Source: Thalassotalea crassostreae
GTDB lineage: Bacteria > Pseudomonadota > Gammaproteobacteria > Enterobacterales > Alteromonadaceae
Length of the DNA: 64,000 bases
Assembly: GCF_001831495.1 (NCBI RefSeq)
Contig: NZ_CP017689.1
Coordinates: 1,922,001-1,986,000 of the forward strand
Direction of reading: 5' to 3'
Shown piece by piece: positions 27,355-36,101 of the stretch. The first letter of the stretch is position 1, and every line of letters starts with the position of its first letter. The notes under the pieces are model-generated. The model was not told the origin of the DNA. It saw only the letters and a list, made by a program, of their open reading frames with translations, and ran no database searches. The position numbers and the translations under genes were made by a program.

Positions 27355-28140
27355 ATGAAAAAATTATTATTAGCTTCATTATTAACCGTTGCATCAGGTT
27401 CTGCTTTTGCAAAAGCCGGTGTTGCAGGTAGTGTTGACAATGTTCCAGCACAAGGTGAAGAAGCAGGTTCTGGTTGGAGCGTACAATTAGGTTTAGGTGT
27501 AGTAAGCGCACCTGAGTTTGCAGGTTCTGACGAAACAGAAACTACAGCAGTGCCATTGATTAACGTTTCTTATAATAATTGGGCATATTTTGAATATAAC
27601 AAATTAGGTGCTTGGTTATGGCAACCAGATGACACAGGTCTTCGTTTAGGTGTTGTTGCAACACCTAAAAAAGGTTATGACAAAGGCGATGGTCCATTCC
27701 CTGGCCATGAAGTAGACGATCAAACATTAGCGGGTCTCCGAGTAAACTGGAAAAGCGGTATGTTTGCCCTTGATGCACAAGTGCTAGGTTCAGCTGAAGA
27801 AGACTCGGGCGGTGAGGTTCGAGTTCAAGGTACTTACACTTGGGTTCTATCTGAAAAAGCTACATTAACAGCATTAGTTAAAGTTGAAGCGGTGTCTGAA
27901 GACGCTGTTGATTACTATTACTACGGCGGAAACGTTCAAGATAATACTTACACTCCAGATGCTGCAAACAACGTTTCGTTCGGTGTAATTGGTACTTATG
28001 CAATTGCTCCTAAATGGACTCTATTAGGTGCTGTATTAAACACCTCTTACGATGATTCAATCACTGACGTTCAAAAATTCAGTGGTAACGCAGAAGATTC
28101 AGGCACAACAGCGTTTGTTGGTGCTACTTACAAATTCTAA
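27355..28140 (+). CDS. MipA/OmpV family outer-membrane protein
   Basis: 261 residues. A clear signal peptide ends at SGSAFA-K (residues 1-19). The rest alternates short beta strands and turns, opens with GWSVQLGLGVVSAPEFAGSD, typical of MipA/OmpV proteins, and ends with the outer-membrane signature Phe (ATYKF). MipA in E. coli links murein synthases and hydrolases; other members are general porin-like proteins, so the exact role is open. Single-gene unit with a strong terminator. Confidence 0.9.
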   Translation: MKKLLLASLLTVASGSAFAKAGVAGSVDNVPAQGEEAGSGWSVQLGLGVVSAPEFAGSDETETTAVPLINVSYNNWAYFEYNKLGAWLWQPDDTGLRLGVVATPKKGYDKGDGPFPGHEVDDQTLAGLRVNWKSGMFALDAQVLGSAEEDSGGEVRVQGTYTWVLSEKATLTALVKVEAVSEDAVDYYYYGGNVQDNTYTPDAANNVSFGVIGTYAIAPKWTLLGAVLNTSYDDSITDVQKFSGNAEDSGTTAFVGATYKF

Positions 28141-28156
28141 TTTTAGAACTTGATAA

Positions 28157-28187
28157 GAAAAAAGGCCTCATCTGAGGCCTTTTTTGT
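28157..28187 (+). terminator. Strong terminator after the MipA gene
   Basis: AAAAAGGCCTC / GAGGCCTTTTT stem with an ATCT loop and a T run. It may also serve the converging gene at 28249. Confidence 0.9.
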
Positions 28188-28248
28188 ATCCGTTGCTTAT
28201 AACAGGTAATGGCAAACACCCTATTCTGCATTATCTCTTTTACCGCTT

Positions 28249-28770
28249 TTATTTAGTAATCTTAGAAGTCTTTTCTATTTTGACATTCTCGTTATTCAAT
28301 ATAAGCCCCAGATCACTTCCATATCTTAACGATTCAATATACGGCGAAATAATTTCTATGGTGCATGGTGGTTGGAAATGATCGGGTTTAGTTTCTAAGT
28401 GTGGATAATAAAATAAAGCTTCATATTGTTTGCCTTTATACTCTAAAACACAAGCACAAAAAGAAAACGTTTCCGCTGCGATATCTTTATGCCATTTTAT
28501 GTCAGTAAATAAATAATCTGGCTTTTTAATGTTAATGTGTAGATTAGCCGTTGTTAGATTTATGGTAGCCATAAAATAAGATTCGAGATCTAAGCCCAAC
28601 GCTTTAAAGAAAGGTTTCTGAAGTTTGACAGTGCCAGCTTGAAAAGGAGTATTGTTGGAGCGCCCTGAAGCTACTTGAAAGCCTTTGACTACTTTTCCTG
28701 TAACTTGAGTTAATGATGAAGAGTTATTAAAAAAGGGAGCGTATAGCTCCCTTTGTTGTTTATTCTTCAT
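28249..28770 (-). CDS. Unknown protein, possibly a RibK/DUF120-like cradle-loop barrel
   Basis: 173 residues from the ATG at 28770, which overlaps the end of the phosphoribosyltransferase gene by 11 bases. The order VTGKVVKGFQVASG, then FQAGTVKLQKPF, then IEIISPYIESLRYG near the C-terminus recalls the archaeal CTP-dependent riboflavin kinase fold (DUF120). This likeness is by eye and distant; the metal and nucleotide residues cannot be confirmed. Coupled translation with the upstream gene suggests a joint role in nucleotide or cofactor chemistry. Confidence 0.55.
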   Translation of the reverse strand: MKNKQQRELYAPFFNNSSSLTQVTGKVVKGFQVASGRSNNTPFQAGTVKLQKPFFKALGLDLESYFMATINLTTANLHINIKKPDYLFTDIKWHKDIAAETFSFCACVLEYKGKQYEALFYYPHLETKPDHFQPPCTIEIISPYIESLRYGSDLGLILNNENVKIEKTSKITK

Positions 28771-29326
28771 CGAATAGAATATCTTTAATATTGCTAATAT
28801 CGTGTTTGCCAGCAAATAACTCTTCTTTTGTTAGCCCTGAAAGTTCATGTGGAAACACCAACCATTCATCTGAAGAATGAATGTAATAATTAGGGACTAA
28901 ATCAACTTTAGAGTTTTGCGGTTTATAGTAAGGCGTTGCAACACGAATATCTGTTGGGGTATTTAATCGCATTTGAGTGCGAATCTGCTCAATAAGAGCA
29001 ACGACACTGCGCCCTGAATCAAAAACGTCATCAACAATTAATAGAGCATCATCAGCATTCGCGTTTTCAATTAAGTAATGTAATCCATGTACCTTGATTT
29101 CTTTCGCTTGCTGGTTAATACCGTAATATGACGACGTTCGCACCGCAATGTGATCCGTTTCTACGCCCTTAAAATCAAAAAATTCCTGTACAGCAATACC
29201 TATTGGTGCACCACCTCGCCAAATACCGATAATAAACTGAGGTCTGAAACCATCTTTATATACTTGATGTGCGACACGAAATGAGTCTTCAAGTAACTCT
29301 TGTGCGGTTATAAAATTCTTTTTCAT
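28760..29326 (-). CDS. Phosphoribosyltransferase (type I PRTase, hypoxanthine-type)
   Basis: 188 residues. The PRPP-binding motif is LLIVDDVFDSGRSV; the upstream IIGIWRGGAPIGI loop and the VRTSSYYG flexible loop complete the fold. It is nearer to archaeal and marine hypoxanthine-type enzymes than to E. coli Hpt. Substrate base cannot be assigned from the sequence. It overlaps the next gene by 11 bases, so the two are translated together. Confidence 0.82.
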   Translation of the reverse strand: MKKNFITAQELLEDSFRVAHQVYKDGFRPQFIIGIWRGGAPIGIAVQEFFDFKGVETDHIAVRTSSYYGINQQAKEIKVHGLHYLIENANADDALLIVDDVFDSGRSVVALIEQIRTQMRLNTPTDIRVATPYYKPQNSKVDLVPNYYIHSSDEWLVFPHELSGLTKEELFAGKHDISNIKDILFDEE

Positions 29327-29444
29327 TTGCAGGAAACCTATTAAATTAAGCGATTATTAACTCAAGCTATTAGAAGCACTAGCGTTGTTTAAAATTAACT
29401 AAATTATAACGTAATATTTAGACAATATTGTCATTAAATTGTGC

Positions 29445-30446
29445 TTATTTTGCATAATATTGATCAAGCTTAACAATCACTTGCTTAATTGCTGCAAAAG
29501 ATTCCTGAAAAAACTCTAAATCGACATTTTCAAATTTGTCTGTTGGTTGATGATAACGATGATGATTTTCAGAAGTTAACAGGATATAAGGGATCCCCTT
29601 TTTATAAAACTCGTAATGATCGCTGGCTTTATGGAGGTCAATTTTACTATTCACTGATGAAATAAAAGTGTCTTGTAAATATCGTTTTTTATAGAACTTA
29701 AACTTATTATCACTATCTATTAGGATATCGATTAATGGCGCGAGCTGTTTTTGTTTTTTAGCACCACTTAATATTAAGCCTTTTTTTCGGTAACCATACG
29801 AAATCATATCTAGATTTAGATTAATTTTAATGTTCTCTAAATTAACGCTGGGATCGTCTAAAAACGCTGTAGCGCCCTTCAATCCTTCTTCTTCTGCATC
29901 TGTGGCTACAAGCACTATGGTGTTGCTAATTGAGGTGTTGTCTAACCAAGATTTAATAGCAAGTAAAGCTGCGGTACCTGAAGCATTGTCATCTGCACCA
30001 GCATATACCTTGTTACCTTTCTTCCCAAGATGATCATAATGAGCGGTAACAACGATTACCTGGTCAGGATATTTATCACCAACTTGGGTAAATATATGGT
30101 TAACCCCTTTTTTAGAGGTGACCCCTTTTGAGTAGGTAAATTCTTGAGTTTGGTATCGTTGATTTGTATTTTTAACGGTAAAAAATGATGCAATATAACT
30201 TTGCGCATCAATATGCCCTGGAGTGCCAACTTTTCGTCCTTGTAGCCTTTTAGAAGATAAGAATTCTAAATGAGAAATCAGTTGTTTGTTTTCTTTAGTT
30301 TCGTAATCAAGTTGTCTGGTAAGTTTTAGATTGTGCGTCGCATTTTCGCCCTCTTGTGAAGCTAAAGCAATGCAATCAAACATTAAAACAACCGATATCA
30401 AGCCAATTGAAAATAATCTTAAAAGAGCAATATGTAGTATATTCAC
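29445..30446 (-). CDS. Secreted M28 family metallopeptidase
   Basis: 333 residues with a signal peptide (hydrophobic to about residue 28). The two-zinc aminopeptidase site is complete: TAHYDHLG, ADDNASGTAAL, DAEEEGLKG (the catalytic Glu pair), NLDMISYG and the late histidine in NHHRYHQPTDKF. Likely a periplasmic or exported aminopeptidase. It starts 6 bases after the TPR lipoprotein gene stops, so the two form an operon. Confidence 0.9.
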   Translation of the reverse strand: MNILHIALLRLFSIGLISVVLMFDCIALASQEGENATHNLKLTRQLDYETKENKQLISHLEFLSSKRLQGRKVGTPGHIDAQSYIASFFTVKNTNQRYQTQEFTYSKGVTSKKGVNHIFTQVGDKYPDQVIVVTAHYDHLGKKGNKVYAGADDNASGTAALLAIKSWLDNTSISNTIVLVATDAEEEGLKGATAFLDDPSVNLENIKINLNLDMISYGYRKKGLILSGAKKQKQLAPLIDILIDSDNKFKFYKKRYLQDTFISSVNSKIDLHKASDHYEFYKKGIPYILLTSENHHRYHQPTDKFENVDLEFFQESFAAIKQVIVKLDQYYAK

Positions 30447-30452
30447 TAGAGC

Positions 30453-31616
30453 CTATAATTTACTCAACAAGTTTAGTTTGCTTCGATATTTTTCTTTAAT
30501 ATCTTTAAAGTTTGCTTTGTTCTGTGCCTTAGCCAAGTTAGATTCCGCTTTATCGTACTCACCCAGCATATAGAAAGATCGAGACAGGCCAAAATAGAAC
30601 TCGTGCTCTTCAGGCTCTATGCGTTTTGCTTTATTGTAATGCTTAATGGACTGCTTATAATTACCATTAAAGTAGGCTTCTTCACCTAGCAAAGCATGGT
30701 AGTACGGATTTCGAACGCGATGACTATACAGAAATTTCTTAATGCTATCCGATTCTTCAATTCTTCCTTGACTCTTGACTAAAATTTCCAAGTTGCTCCA
30801 TGCATTAAAGTTATTATGATTGTAATTTACTGCCGACAGATAGGCTTGCTCTGCAACTTTATCTAGACCGACTGATTTATATAAATAACCTAAGTTACTC
30901 CAAGCGGCAGAATACTCATCATCTTTGAGTAAAGACGCCTTGAAGTATGCGTAGGCTTCGTCATATTGACCATTTGCAAGAGCTTGAGCACCTATATTGT
31001 TGTAAAACATAGCGACGACCCTGTCTCTGGCGATTATTTTTTTACGAAAATGTTTTTTGGTAGTATATGGGTCGAAATCGATAATTGTTTCTTTCTGGCC
31101 AACAAGTACTCTATATGGTGTCTTACTATCTCCTATAACCTTGAGATTAACATGGCGAGTTAACATATTATAACCGCCCTCTCTTACCCAATACTCTGGA
31201 ATTAATATCTCTTGAAATCTTACTTGTAAATTCGCTTCTCGGGCTAATGCATATGCTAGAATTGTTAACGATAAACAATTGGCTTCATATTGTTTAAAAG
31301 CCTGCGAAGCAGTCAAGTTCGCACCATAACGGTACTGAAGATTATAGGTTGTGCGACTAAATAATTTGTTAAGAAGTAGTGTCGCTCGAATATTAGGATC
31401 TTCCTCAACTATTAAACTGTTAGTTACGAAATCTTTCATACTTTCGTCAAGAGCAAAGATTTCTTCTTCTGTGGGTACGTCGAATGTTTGATATTGAGCG
31501 AACGCGTTATCTATATATAACAGTTCATTATCTGTTTTTACTGTTTGTTCAGGAGTCGAAGAACAACCTGAGATAGCAGTAAACATAACGACACTCAACA
31601 TCAAATAAATCTTCAT
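30453..31616 (-). CDS. Lipoprotein with transglutaminase-like and TPR domains
   Basis: 387 residues. Signal peptide with lipobox ISGC (lipid-bearing Cys18). The middle (about 80-200) has a transglutaminase-like triad: Cys in YEANCLSLTILAYAL, His in LTRHVNLKV and Asp in IIDFDPYT. From about 210 to the end four or five TPR units follow (DEAYAYFKASLLKD, YSAAWSNLGYLYK, NFNAWSNLEIL, YKQSIKHYNKAKRIEPE, YDKAESNLAKAQ). Probably membrane-bound in the periplasm. Paired with an M28 peptidase, suggesting a role in peptide processing, which is inference. Confidence 0.85.
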   Translation of the reverse strand: MKIYLMLSVVMFTAISGCSSTPEQTVKTDNELLYIDNAFAQYQTFDVPTEEEIFALDESMKDFVTNSLIVEEDPNIRATLLLNKLFSRTTYNLQYRYGANLTASQAFKQYEANCLSLTILAYALAREANLQVRFQEILIPEYWVREGGYNMLTRHVNLKVIGDSKTPYRVLVGQKETIIDFDPYTTKKHFRKKIIARDRVVAMFYNNIGAQALANGQYDEAYAYFKASLLKDDEYSAAWSNLGYLYKSVGLDKVAEQAYLSAVNYNHNNFNAWSNLEILVKSQGRIEESDSIKKFLYSHRVRNPYYHALLGEEAYFNGNYKQSIKHYNKAKRIEPEEHEFYFGLSRSFYMLGEYDKAESNLAKAQNKANFKDIKEKYRSKLNLLSKL

Positions 31617-31736
31617 AACCCAACCTCAAATATATTAACGTCTTCATTTAATATAATCCTTATTGTAGAAAAAGTAACCTTAAAGCGCTCTATATACATA
31701 CATATTTACAATTTTTTTAATCTACAAGGAAGTATT

Positions 31737-31870
31737 GAATATCGAAAATGCAGGAGCAATTTTCGATACACTTCAAGGATGAAGTTATGTGGTTTTCACA
31801 TGGATGTGGTAAAAACCTGGAGATATCGAACCGCTAAAAAGCAAAAACCCAGCCGAGGCTGGGTTTTCTA
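31737..31870. repeat. Hairpin-rich element B, copy 0, beside tRNA-Ser
   Basis: About 135 bp that recur almost unchanged at 40375-40511 and 40655-40791, each time downstream of tRNA-Ser sequence on the minus strand. Contains TATCGAAAA / TTTTCGATA (31740-31768), a smaller ATGTG/CACAT hairpin and the terminator at 31844-31867. The long-hairpin arms are identical in all copies while two loop bases differ (AA here, GT elsewhere). No reading frame is conserved. It could be a small RNA, a mobile palindromic element or carried-along flank of a duplicated tRNA. Confidence 0.75.
31844..31867 (-). terminator. Terminator of tRNA-Ser copy 1
   Basis: Perfect AAAACCCAGC / GCTGGGTTTT stem with a CGAG loop, seven bases downstream of the tRNA CCA end on the minus strand. 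Confidence 0.85.
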
Positions 31871-31874
31871 TATA

Positions 31875-31965
31875 TGGCGGTGAGATAGAGATTTGAACTC
31901 TAGAAGGGCTACAAACCCTTGCCGGTTTTCAAGACCGGTGCTTTCGACCACTCAGCCATCTCACC
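31875..31965 (-). tRNA. tRNA-Ser (anticodon UGA), copy 1
   Basis: 91 nt with encoded CCA. Acceptor GGTGAGA / TCTCACC, anticodon stem CCGGT/ACCGG around CTTGAAA (TGA), long class II variable arm AAGGGTTTGTAGCCCTT, and T arm AGAGTTCAAATCTCT. The G discriminator base fits tRNA-Ser. Differs from copy 2 only by paired changes in the variable and T stems. Confidence 0.97.
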
Positions 31966-32151
31966 AATGACGCGAATATTAAAGATTGCTGAGCCAGTTG
32001 TAAAGGGCTAATTCTAAAAATTCTTAATTAATTTGTTAAATAATGTTTGTTTGTTGAAAAAAACAACAATCTAAGCTGTATCAGTGCAAATTTATCTATA
32101 TTTAAAAAAATAAATGAGTTGTTTATGATTCACTTATCTATAACAGACAAT

Positions 32152-33258
32152 CTATTCGACCAAAACCGTCGGTGTTCTATTAGGTAGTCTCGCTAATATT
32201 TCATAACCGGAAGTATTTGAACACTTAGCAACTTCATTAACAGACAATCCTTCACCCCATAAAATTACAGTGGCACCCACCGATACGTTACTAATATCGG
32301 TTACATCGATTGTAATCATATCCATTGAAACCTTGCCTGCCAGTGGTGCTATCACTCCATTTACCAACGTCGGCGTACCAGATTTAGCACTTTGCGGGTA
32401 GCCATCACCATAACCTATGGCAACAGTAGCTATTTTTGATTGTCTTTCTGCAGTCCAAACTTTGTTATAACCAACCGATTCACCTTTTTCTATGGAGCGA
32501 ATTGAAATGATTTCCGACTGCATTGTCATCGCTGGTTTTAATTTATCTGCGTAATTACTTTCTGACAAAAGTGGTGAATTACCGTACAGCATAAACCCTG
32601 GTCGATTCCATTCTAAGCGACTGTCTGGCCAAGCCATGATTGCTGCTGAATTAGCGACGGAACATTGTATTTTTGCATCGCTATTTAAGTGATTAATTAA
32701 TGAACTTTGTACCTGCTTAAACTTCTGTATTTGAATCTTTGTATCTTGATAATCTTGTTCGTCGGCCGATGAAAAGTGAGTTGCTAAAACAATACCTTCG
32801 TTTACATTGTTACTATTATTCAGCTCAGCATAAACTTTTATGGCTTCTTCATTCATTAAACCAAGACGGTGCATGCCCGTATCGACCTTAAGCCAAACAT
32901 TAATCGCTTTTGAGATCCTAGATTCGACTAACCATTTCGATTGTAGTTGGTTACTTATCATGATCCAGAAGTCATTGTCTGCAGCAACAGCAATTTCGTC
33001 TTTGCTAAACACACCTTCTAGCAAAAGTATTGGCTTATCAACACCAGCGTTTCTAATTTCAAGTGCTTCTTCGATGCAGGAAACACCAAAAGCATTGACT
33101 AGAGGATTTAAAATATTGGCAACAACAATGGAACCGTGACCATAAGCATTTGCCTTTACAATTGCTAAGTTTTTAGAATGCGGTGCAAACTGTTGCACCA
33201 CATTAAAGTTATGGATGATTGCGCTTTTACTGATCAGCGCTTTTGTTGGACGAGCCAT
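32152..33258 (-). CDS. alr: Alanine racemase
   Basis: PLP enzyme interconverting L- and D-alanine. 368 residues. PLP lysine at residue 35 in AIVKANAYGHG; the second catalytic tyrosine is in SVGYNKVW; VSMDMITIDVT and RLPNRTPTVLV mark the C-terminal beta domain. It is the last gene of a seven-gene run, and its ATG shares one base with the stop of the aminotransferase gene. Position beside catabolic genes suggests the DadX-like catabolic form rather than the cell-wall form, an inference. Confidence 0.93.
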   Translation of the reverse strand: MARPTKALISKSAIIHNFNVVQQFAPHSKNLAIVKANAYGHGSIVVANILNPLVNAFGVSCIEEALEIRNAGVDKPILLLEGVFSKDEIAVAADNDFWIMISNQLQSKWLVESRISKAINVWLKVDTGMHRLGLMNEEAIKVYAELNNSNNVNEGIVLATHFSSADEQDYQDTKIQIQKFKQVQSSLINHLNSDAKIQCSVANSAAIMAWPDSRLEWNRPGFMLYGNSPLLSESNYADKLKPAMTMQSEIISIRSIEKGESVGYNKVWTAERQSKIATVAIGYGDGYPQSAKSGTPTLVNGVIAPLAGKVSMDMITIDVTDISNVSVGATVILWGEGLSVNEVAKCSNTSGYEILARLPNRTPTVLVE

Positions 33259-34115
33259 TAGTAATTATATTTTCCTAAACTATATAGTGATTGCGCTGCA
33301 AGCCACACATCCCCTATTTCACCGCTTCCTACAGGTTTGCCATCTAATATGGTTACAGGAGCAATTTCCTTGCTAGAACTTGTTAACCAAATTTCATCAG
33401 CGCTTTCAACTTCTTTACGAGTTACTATTCGTTCTTCGACTGTTAAACTTCCATCTTTGGCTAAAATATCAAGTAAAATTAGCCGCGTAATACCAGGTAA
33501 AATTTGATGATCTAGTGGCGGTGTAGCGATAATACCATCTTTCACGATATATGCATTACAACTGCTGGCTTCAGTTAATTCATCGTTATCATTAAATAAT
33601 ATCGTTTCATTACAACCTGCACTGTGACCTTGTTGAAAGTGCATTACATTGCCTAAAAGAGCTGTTGATTTAATGTGACAGCGTTTCCAACGCAAATCCG
33701 TATTTGAGTTTACGCTGTATTTCTTTGCTTTAGTTTTATCTGCTACTGCTGCTTGCGGTATCTCAAAGGTGAAAGCATAGACTGTCGGTGTCACATTTTC
33801 TGGATACGCATGATATCGTTTACTGTCAGTACCACGACTAACATGTAAGTATATTCCCAAATTTCCAGCGCCATTTTTTTCAATAAGCTGTTCTACCACA
33901 TCTCGCCACTGTTGTGTGCTCCAGTTAAGCTTTATATCTATTAAGCTTAGGCCTTCTTGCATTCTAGCAACGTGAGGGCCAAAACCGACAAGTTTACCAT
34001 CATAAGAAGGTACAACTTCGTATATGCCATCGCCAAATAAAAAACCTCTATCCATAGGTGATATTTTTGCTTCTTCCATCGGCATAAATTCATTATTTAA
34101 AAATACTATCGACAT
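33258..34115 (-). CDS. dat: D-amino acid aminotransferase
   Basis: Fold-type IV PLP aminotransferase of 285 residues, the length of Bacillus Dat (~282). N-terminal MDRGFLFGDGIYEVVP, the PLP lysine in RCHIKSTALLGNVM and the cofactor-phosphate region EASSCNAYIV are plain. The reaction moves the amino group of D-alanine or other D-amino acids to 2-oxoglutarate, giving D-glutamate, which is the substrate of the adjacent cyclase. Branched-chain or aminodeoxychorismate relatives share the fold, but context favours Dat. Confidence 0.88.
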   Translation of the reverse strand: MSIVFLNNEFMPMEEAKISPMDRGFLFGDGIYEVVPSYDGKLVGFGPHVARMQEGLSLIDIKLNWSTQQWRDVVEQLIEKNGAGNLGIYLHVSRGTDSKRYHAYPENVTPTVYAFTFEIPQAAVADKTKAKKYSVNSNTDLRWKRCHIKSTALLGNVMHFQQGHSAGCNETILFNDNDELTEASSCNAYIVKDGIIATPPLDHQILPGITRLILLDILAKDGSLTVEERIVTRKEVESADEIWLTSSSKEIAPVTILDGKPVGSGEIGDVWLAAQSLYSLGKYNY

Positions 34116-34152
34116 TTTAGGTCTCTTTATTTACTTATTAATCTTGCATTCG

Positions 34153-35004
34153 TTAAGCAAAGCCAGTTAACTTGCGTAACGTTTCAATTATCTCTCTACC
34201 GGCAGAAGCTGGTAGGCTATCTTCGGTAAGTTCGTTTAGTCTTGTTACTCCGTCGACACTGCCACGCTTGGAGATAAATTTTAATAAAGCCAATGAATCA
34301 ACATCGGCTAATAAATCTTTATTCGACCACTTTCCAAGAAAGGCAATGATGCCATAGGCTGCCCAATTTGACACGTCGGCAATCAATAGTTCGTCACAAC
34401 TTGTTTGCGATGGCGTAATATCTAGTTGCTTGATCGTGTCTTTGATCTTACCCATGCCAATTTCGTTACCTCCATCACCTATTGCAATGGTAGGACAGCT
34501 TGCATCAATAACAAAGTAGTCAAAACAGGCGCAGCGTGCACTGATATCTTCACCTCGCATGTTTGCATAATGGCCCTGTGCTGTTAACCCTGGACGTTCG
34601 ATTGAGATAACCACATCCGGTTGGTATTTTTGTAAAGCTAATTTTGCTTGTTGACGACCGTTTTTAATATCATTAATCGACATTTGTTCACATTTAAAAT
34701 CGTCTTTTATTGCTTTAAAAAATGGATTACCACAAACCAGCACAGGGTTTGCACCAAGTGATTTTAATGCATTGTATAAAGCGATGGCGCCCACTGGTCC
34801 ATCTGTTTCAAACGTATCTGCAACAGGAAAACCTGTACCAATTAATATTGTTCCTTTCTTGGAGAACAAGGTTTTGGCCGCTCGATAGTAATAACCAGAC
34901 TCTAATGCTCTTTGCATTAGCTTCATACCTCGCGGATTTAAAGCAACCATTAAATCTTCAATGCTCTTGCTTAGCTCGATTTCTTGTTGTTCTATATGTT
35001 GCAA
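34153..35004 (-). CDS. DUF4392 protein, D-glutamate cyclase-type domain
   Basis: 283 residues. GTGFPVADTFETDGPVGA, SIERPGLTAQGHYANMRG and IAIGDGGNEIGMGK are the conserved blocks of the DUF4392 domain, the C-terminal part of the vertebrate mitochondrial D-glutamate cyclase DGLUCY, which turns D-glutamate into 5-oxo-D-proline. The N-terminal DGLUCY domain (DUF1445) is encoded separately at 37579-38364 in this same operon. The gene lies between pxpC and the D-amino acid aminotransferase. Confidence 0.85.
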   Translation of the reverse strand: MQHIEQQEIELSKSIEDLMVALNPRGMKLMQRALESGYYYRAAKTLFSKKGTILIGTGFPVADTFETDGPVGAIALYNALKSLGANPVLVCGNPFFKAIKDDFKCEQMSINDIKNGRQQAKLALQKYQPDVVISIERPGLTAQGHYANMRGEDISARCACFDYFVIDASCPTIAIGDGGNEIGMGKIKDTIKQLDITPSQTSCDELLIADVSNWAAYGIIAFLGKWSNKDLLADVDSLALLKFISKRGSVDGVTRLNELTEDSLPASAGREIIETLRKLTGFA

Positions 35005-35055
35005 ATTAATGGCCTTGATCTAAATGAAATTAGTAAAATAATCAGTCGTTAGAGA

Positions 35056-36099
35056 TTAAGAGCTAAGAAACGGTATCGTTTTAATACCAATTTTTTCGTG
35101 TTTATACCGCTCTAAGTGCAATAGATTATGTGCATCTTCGATACTGATTTGTTCAAACATAATTTTAGCACCAGTTTTACACTGTCCAAGTTTTGCTAAG
35201 TCAATGGAAAATACTGACCCTATTTTGGGGTAACCACCAATTGTTTGCCGATCGTTGAGTAATACAATAGGCTGACCATTAGGTGGGACTTGAATCGCTC
35301 CAAGGCATATACCTTCTGATAATATCCCGTTAATATTAGGCTTTATTGTCGGCCCTTCTAACCGGTATCCCATACGATCAAAGCTATCACTTACTTGGTA
35401 CTCACTCGAAAAAAACAATTGTTTTTGTACGTTGCTAAAGGCATCTTGTTGATAGCCTAAGATCACCCTTAAAGTAACCTCATTATGATAACTTGGTTTG
35501 TTTTTAACTATGTTATGAGTTTGGCTTTGGCATTGTTTTTGGTTTTGACTTTCTTTTTCACTTTTAATCGCTGTTTCAACACTTGTGCTTTTATCTGAAT
35601 TGCACGGCAACAAATCACCAACTGCTAATTTATCACCTCTTATACCACCAATATGTTCTCTAACAACCGTACTGGTACTACCAAACATCGGTTTTACCTT
35701 AAAACCACCTTTAACTGCTAGATAGCTTCGAACACCTGTTTTCGCAAAACCAATCGCTACTTTATCGCCTTTATTAATGCTTACGCTTTGCCATAACGGT
35801 TGCTTTCTACCATTGATGGTAAACGGCATATCGGCACCGGTAACAGCGATTATTGTGTCTATATTTGATTCAAACTCTAATCCACCTAACGAGATTTCTA
35901 TCGCTGTTAGATTTTCATCGTTTGTACAAAGTAAATTCGCCAATTTGAAAGCATTACAATCAACAGGACCGCCAGTTGTAAGTCCATTATGATGTTGGCC
36001 AAATCGACCTAAATCTTGCAGTAACGATAACATCCCTGGTGAAGTTACTCTAAATCCAAGGTGCATTTCGCTATTTGCTTTATTACTAGACGAATTCAT
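35056..36099 (-). CDS. pxpC: 5-oxoprolinase subunit C
   Basis: Subunit of ATP-dependent 5-oxoproline hydrolase (formerly YbgK, biotin-dependent carboxyltransferase-like fold). 347 residues, longer than E. coli (310) because of a roughly 40-residue Ser/Gln/Lys-rich insert after GDLLPCNSDKS (about residues 165-205). Otherwise typical: GMLSLLQDLGRFGQHHNGLTTGGP, DRMGYRLEGP and VLLNDRQTIGGYPKIG. Two bases separate it from pxpB, so the subunits are translated together. Confidence 0.93.
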   Translation of the reverse strand: MNSSSNKANSEMHLGFRVTSPGMLSLLQDLGRFGQHHNGLTTGGPVDCNAFKLANLLCTNDENLTAIEISLGGLEFESNIDTIIAVTGADMPFTINGRKQPLWQSVSINKGDKVAIGFAKTGVRSYLAVKGGFKVKPMFGSTSTVVREHIGGIRGDKLAVGDLLPCNSDKSTSVETAIKSEKESQNQKQCQSQTHNIVKNKPSYHNEVTLRVILGYQQDAFSNVQKQLFFSSEYQVSDSFDRMGYRLEGPTIKPNINGILSEGICLGAIQVPPNGQPIVLLNDRQTIGGYPKIGSVFSIDLAKLGQCKTGAKIMFEQISIEDAHNLLHLERYKHEKIGIKTIPFLSS

Positions 36100-36101
36100 G
36101 A

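Noticed and set aside
28184..28381. 65-codon plus-strand frame after the MipA gene
   Set aside because: Starts inside the terminator and runs antisense to a better-supported gene.
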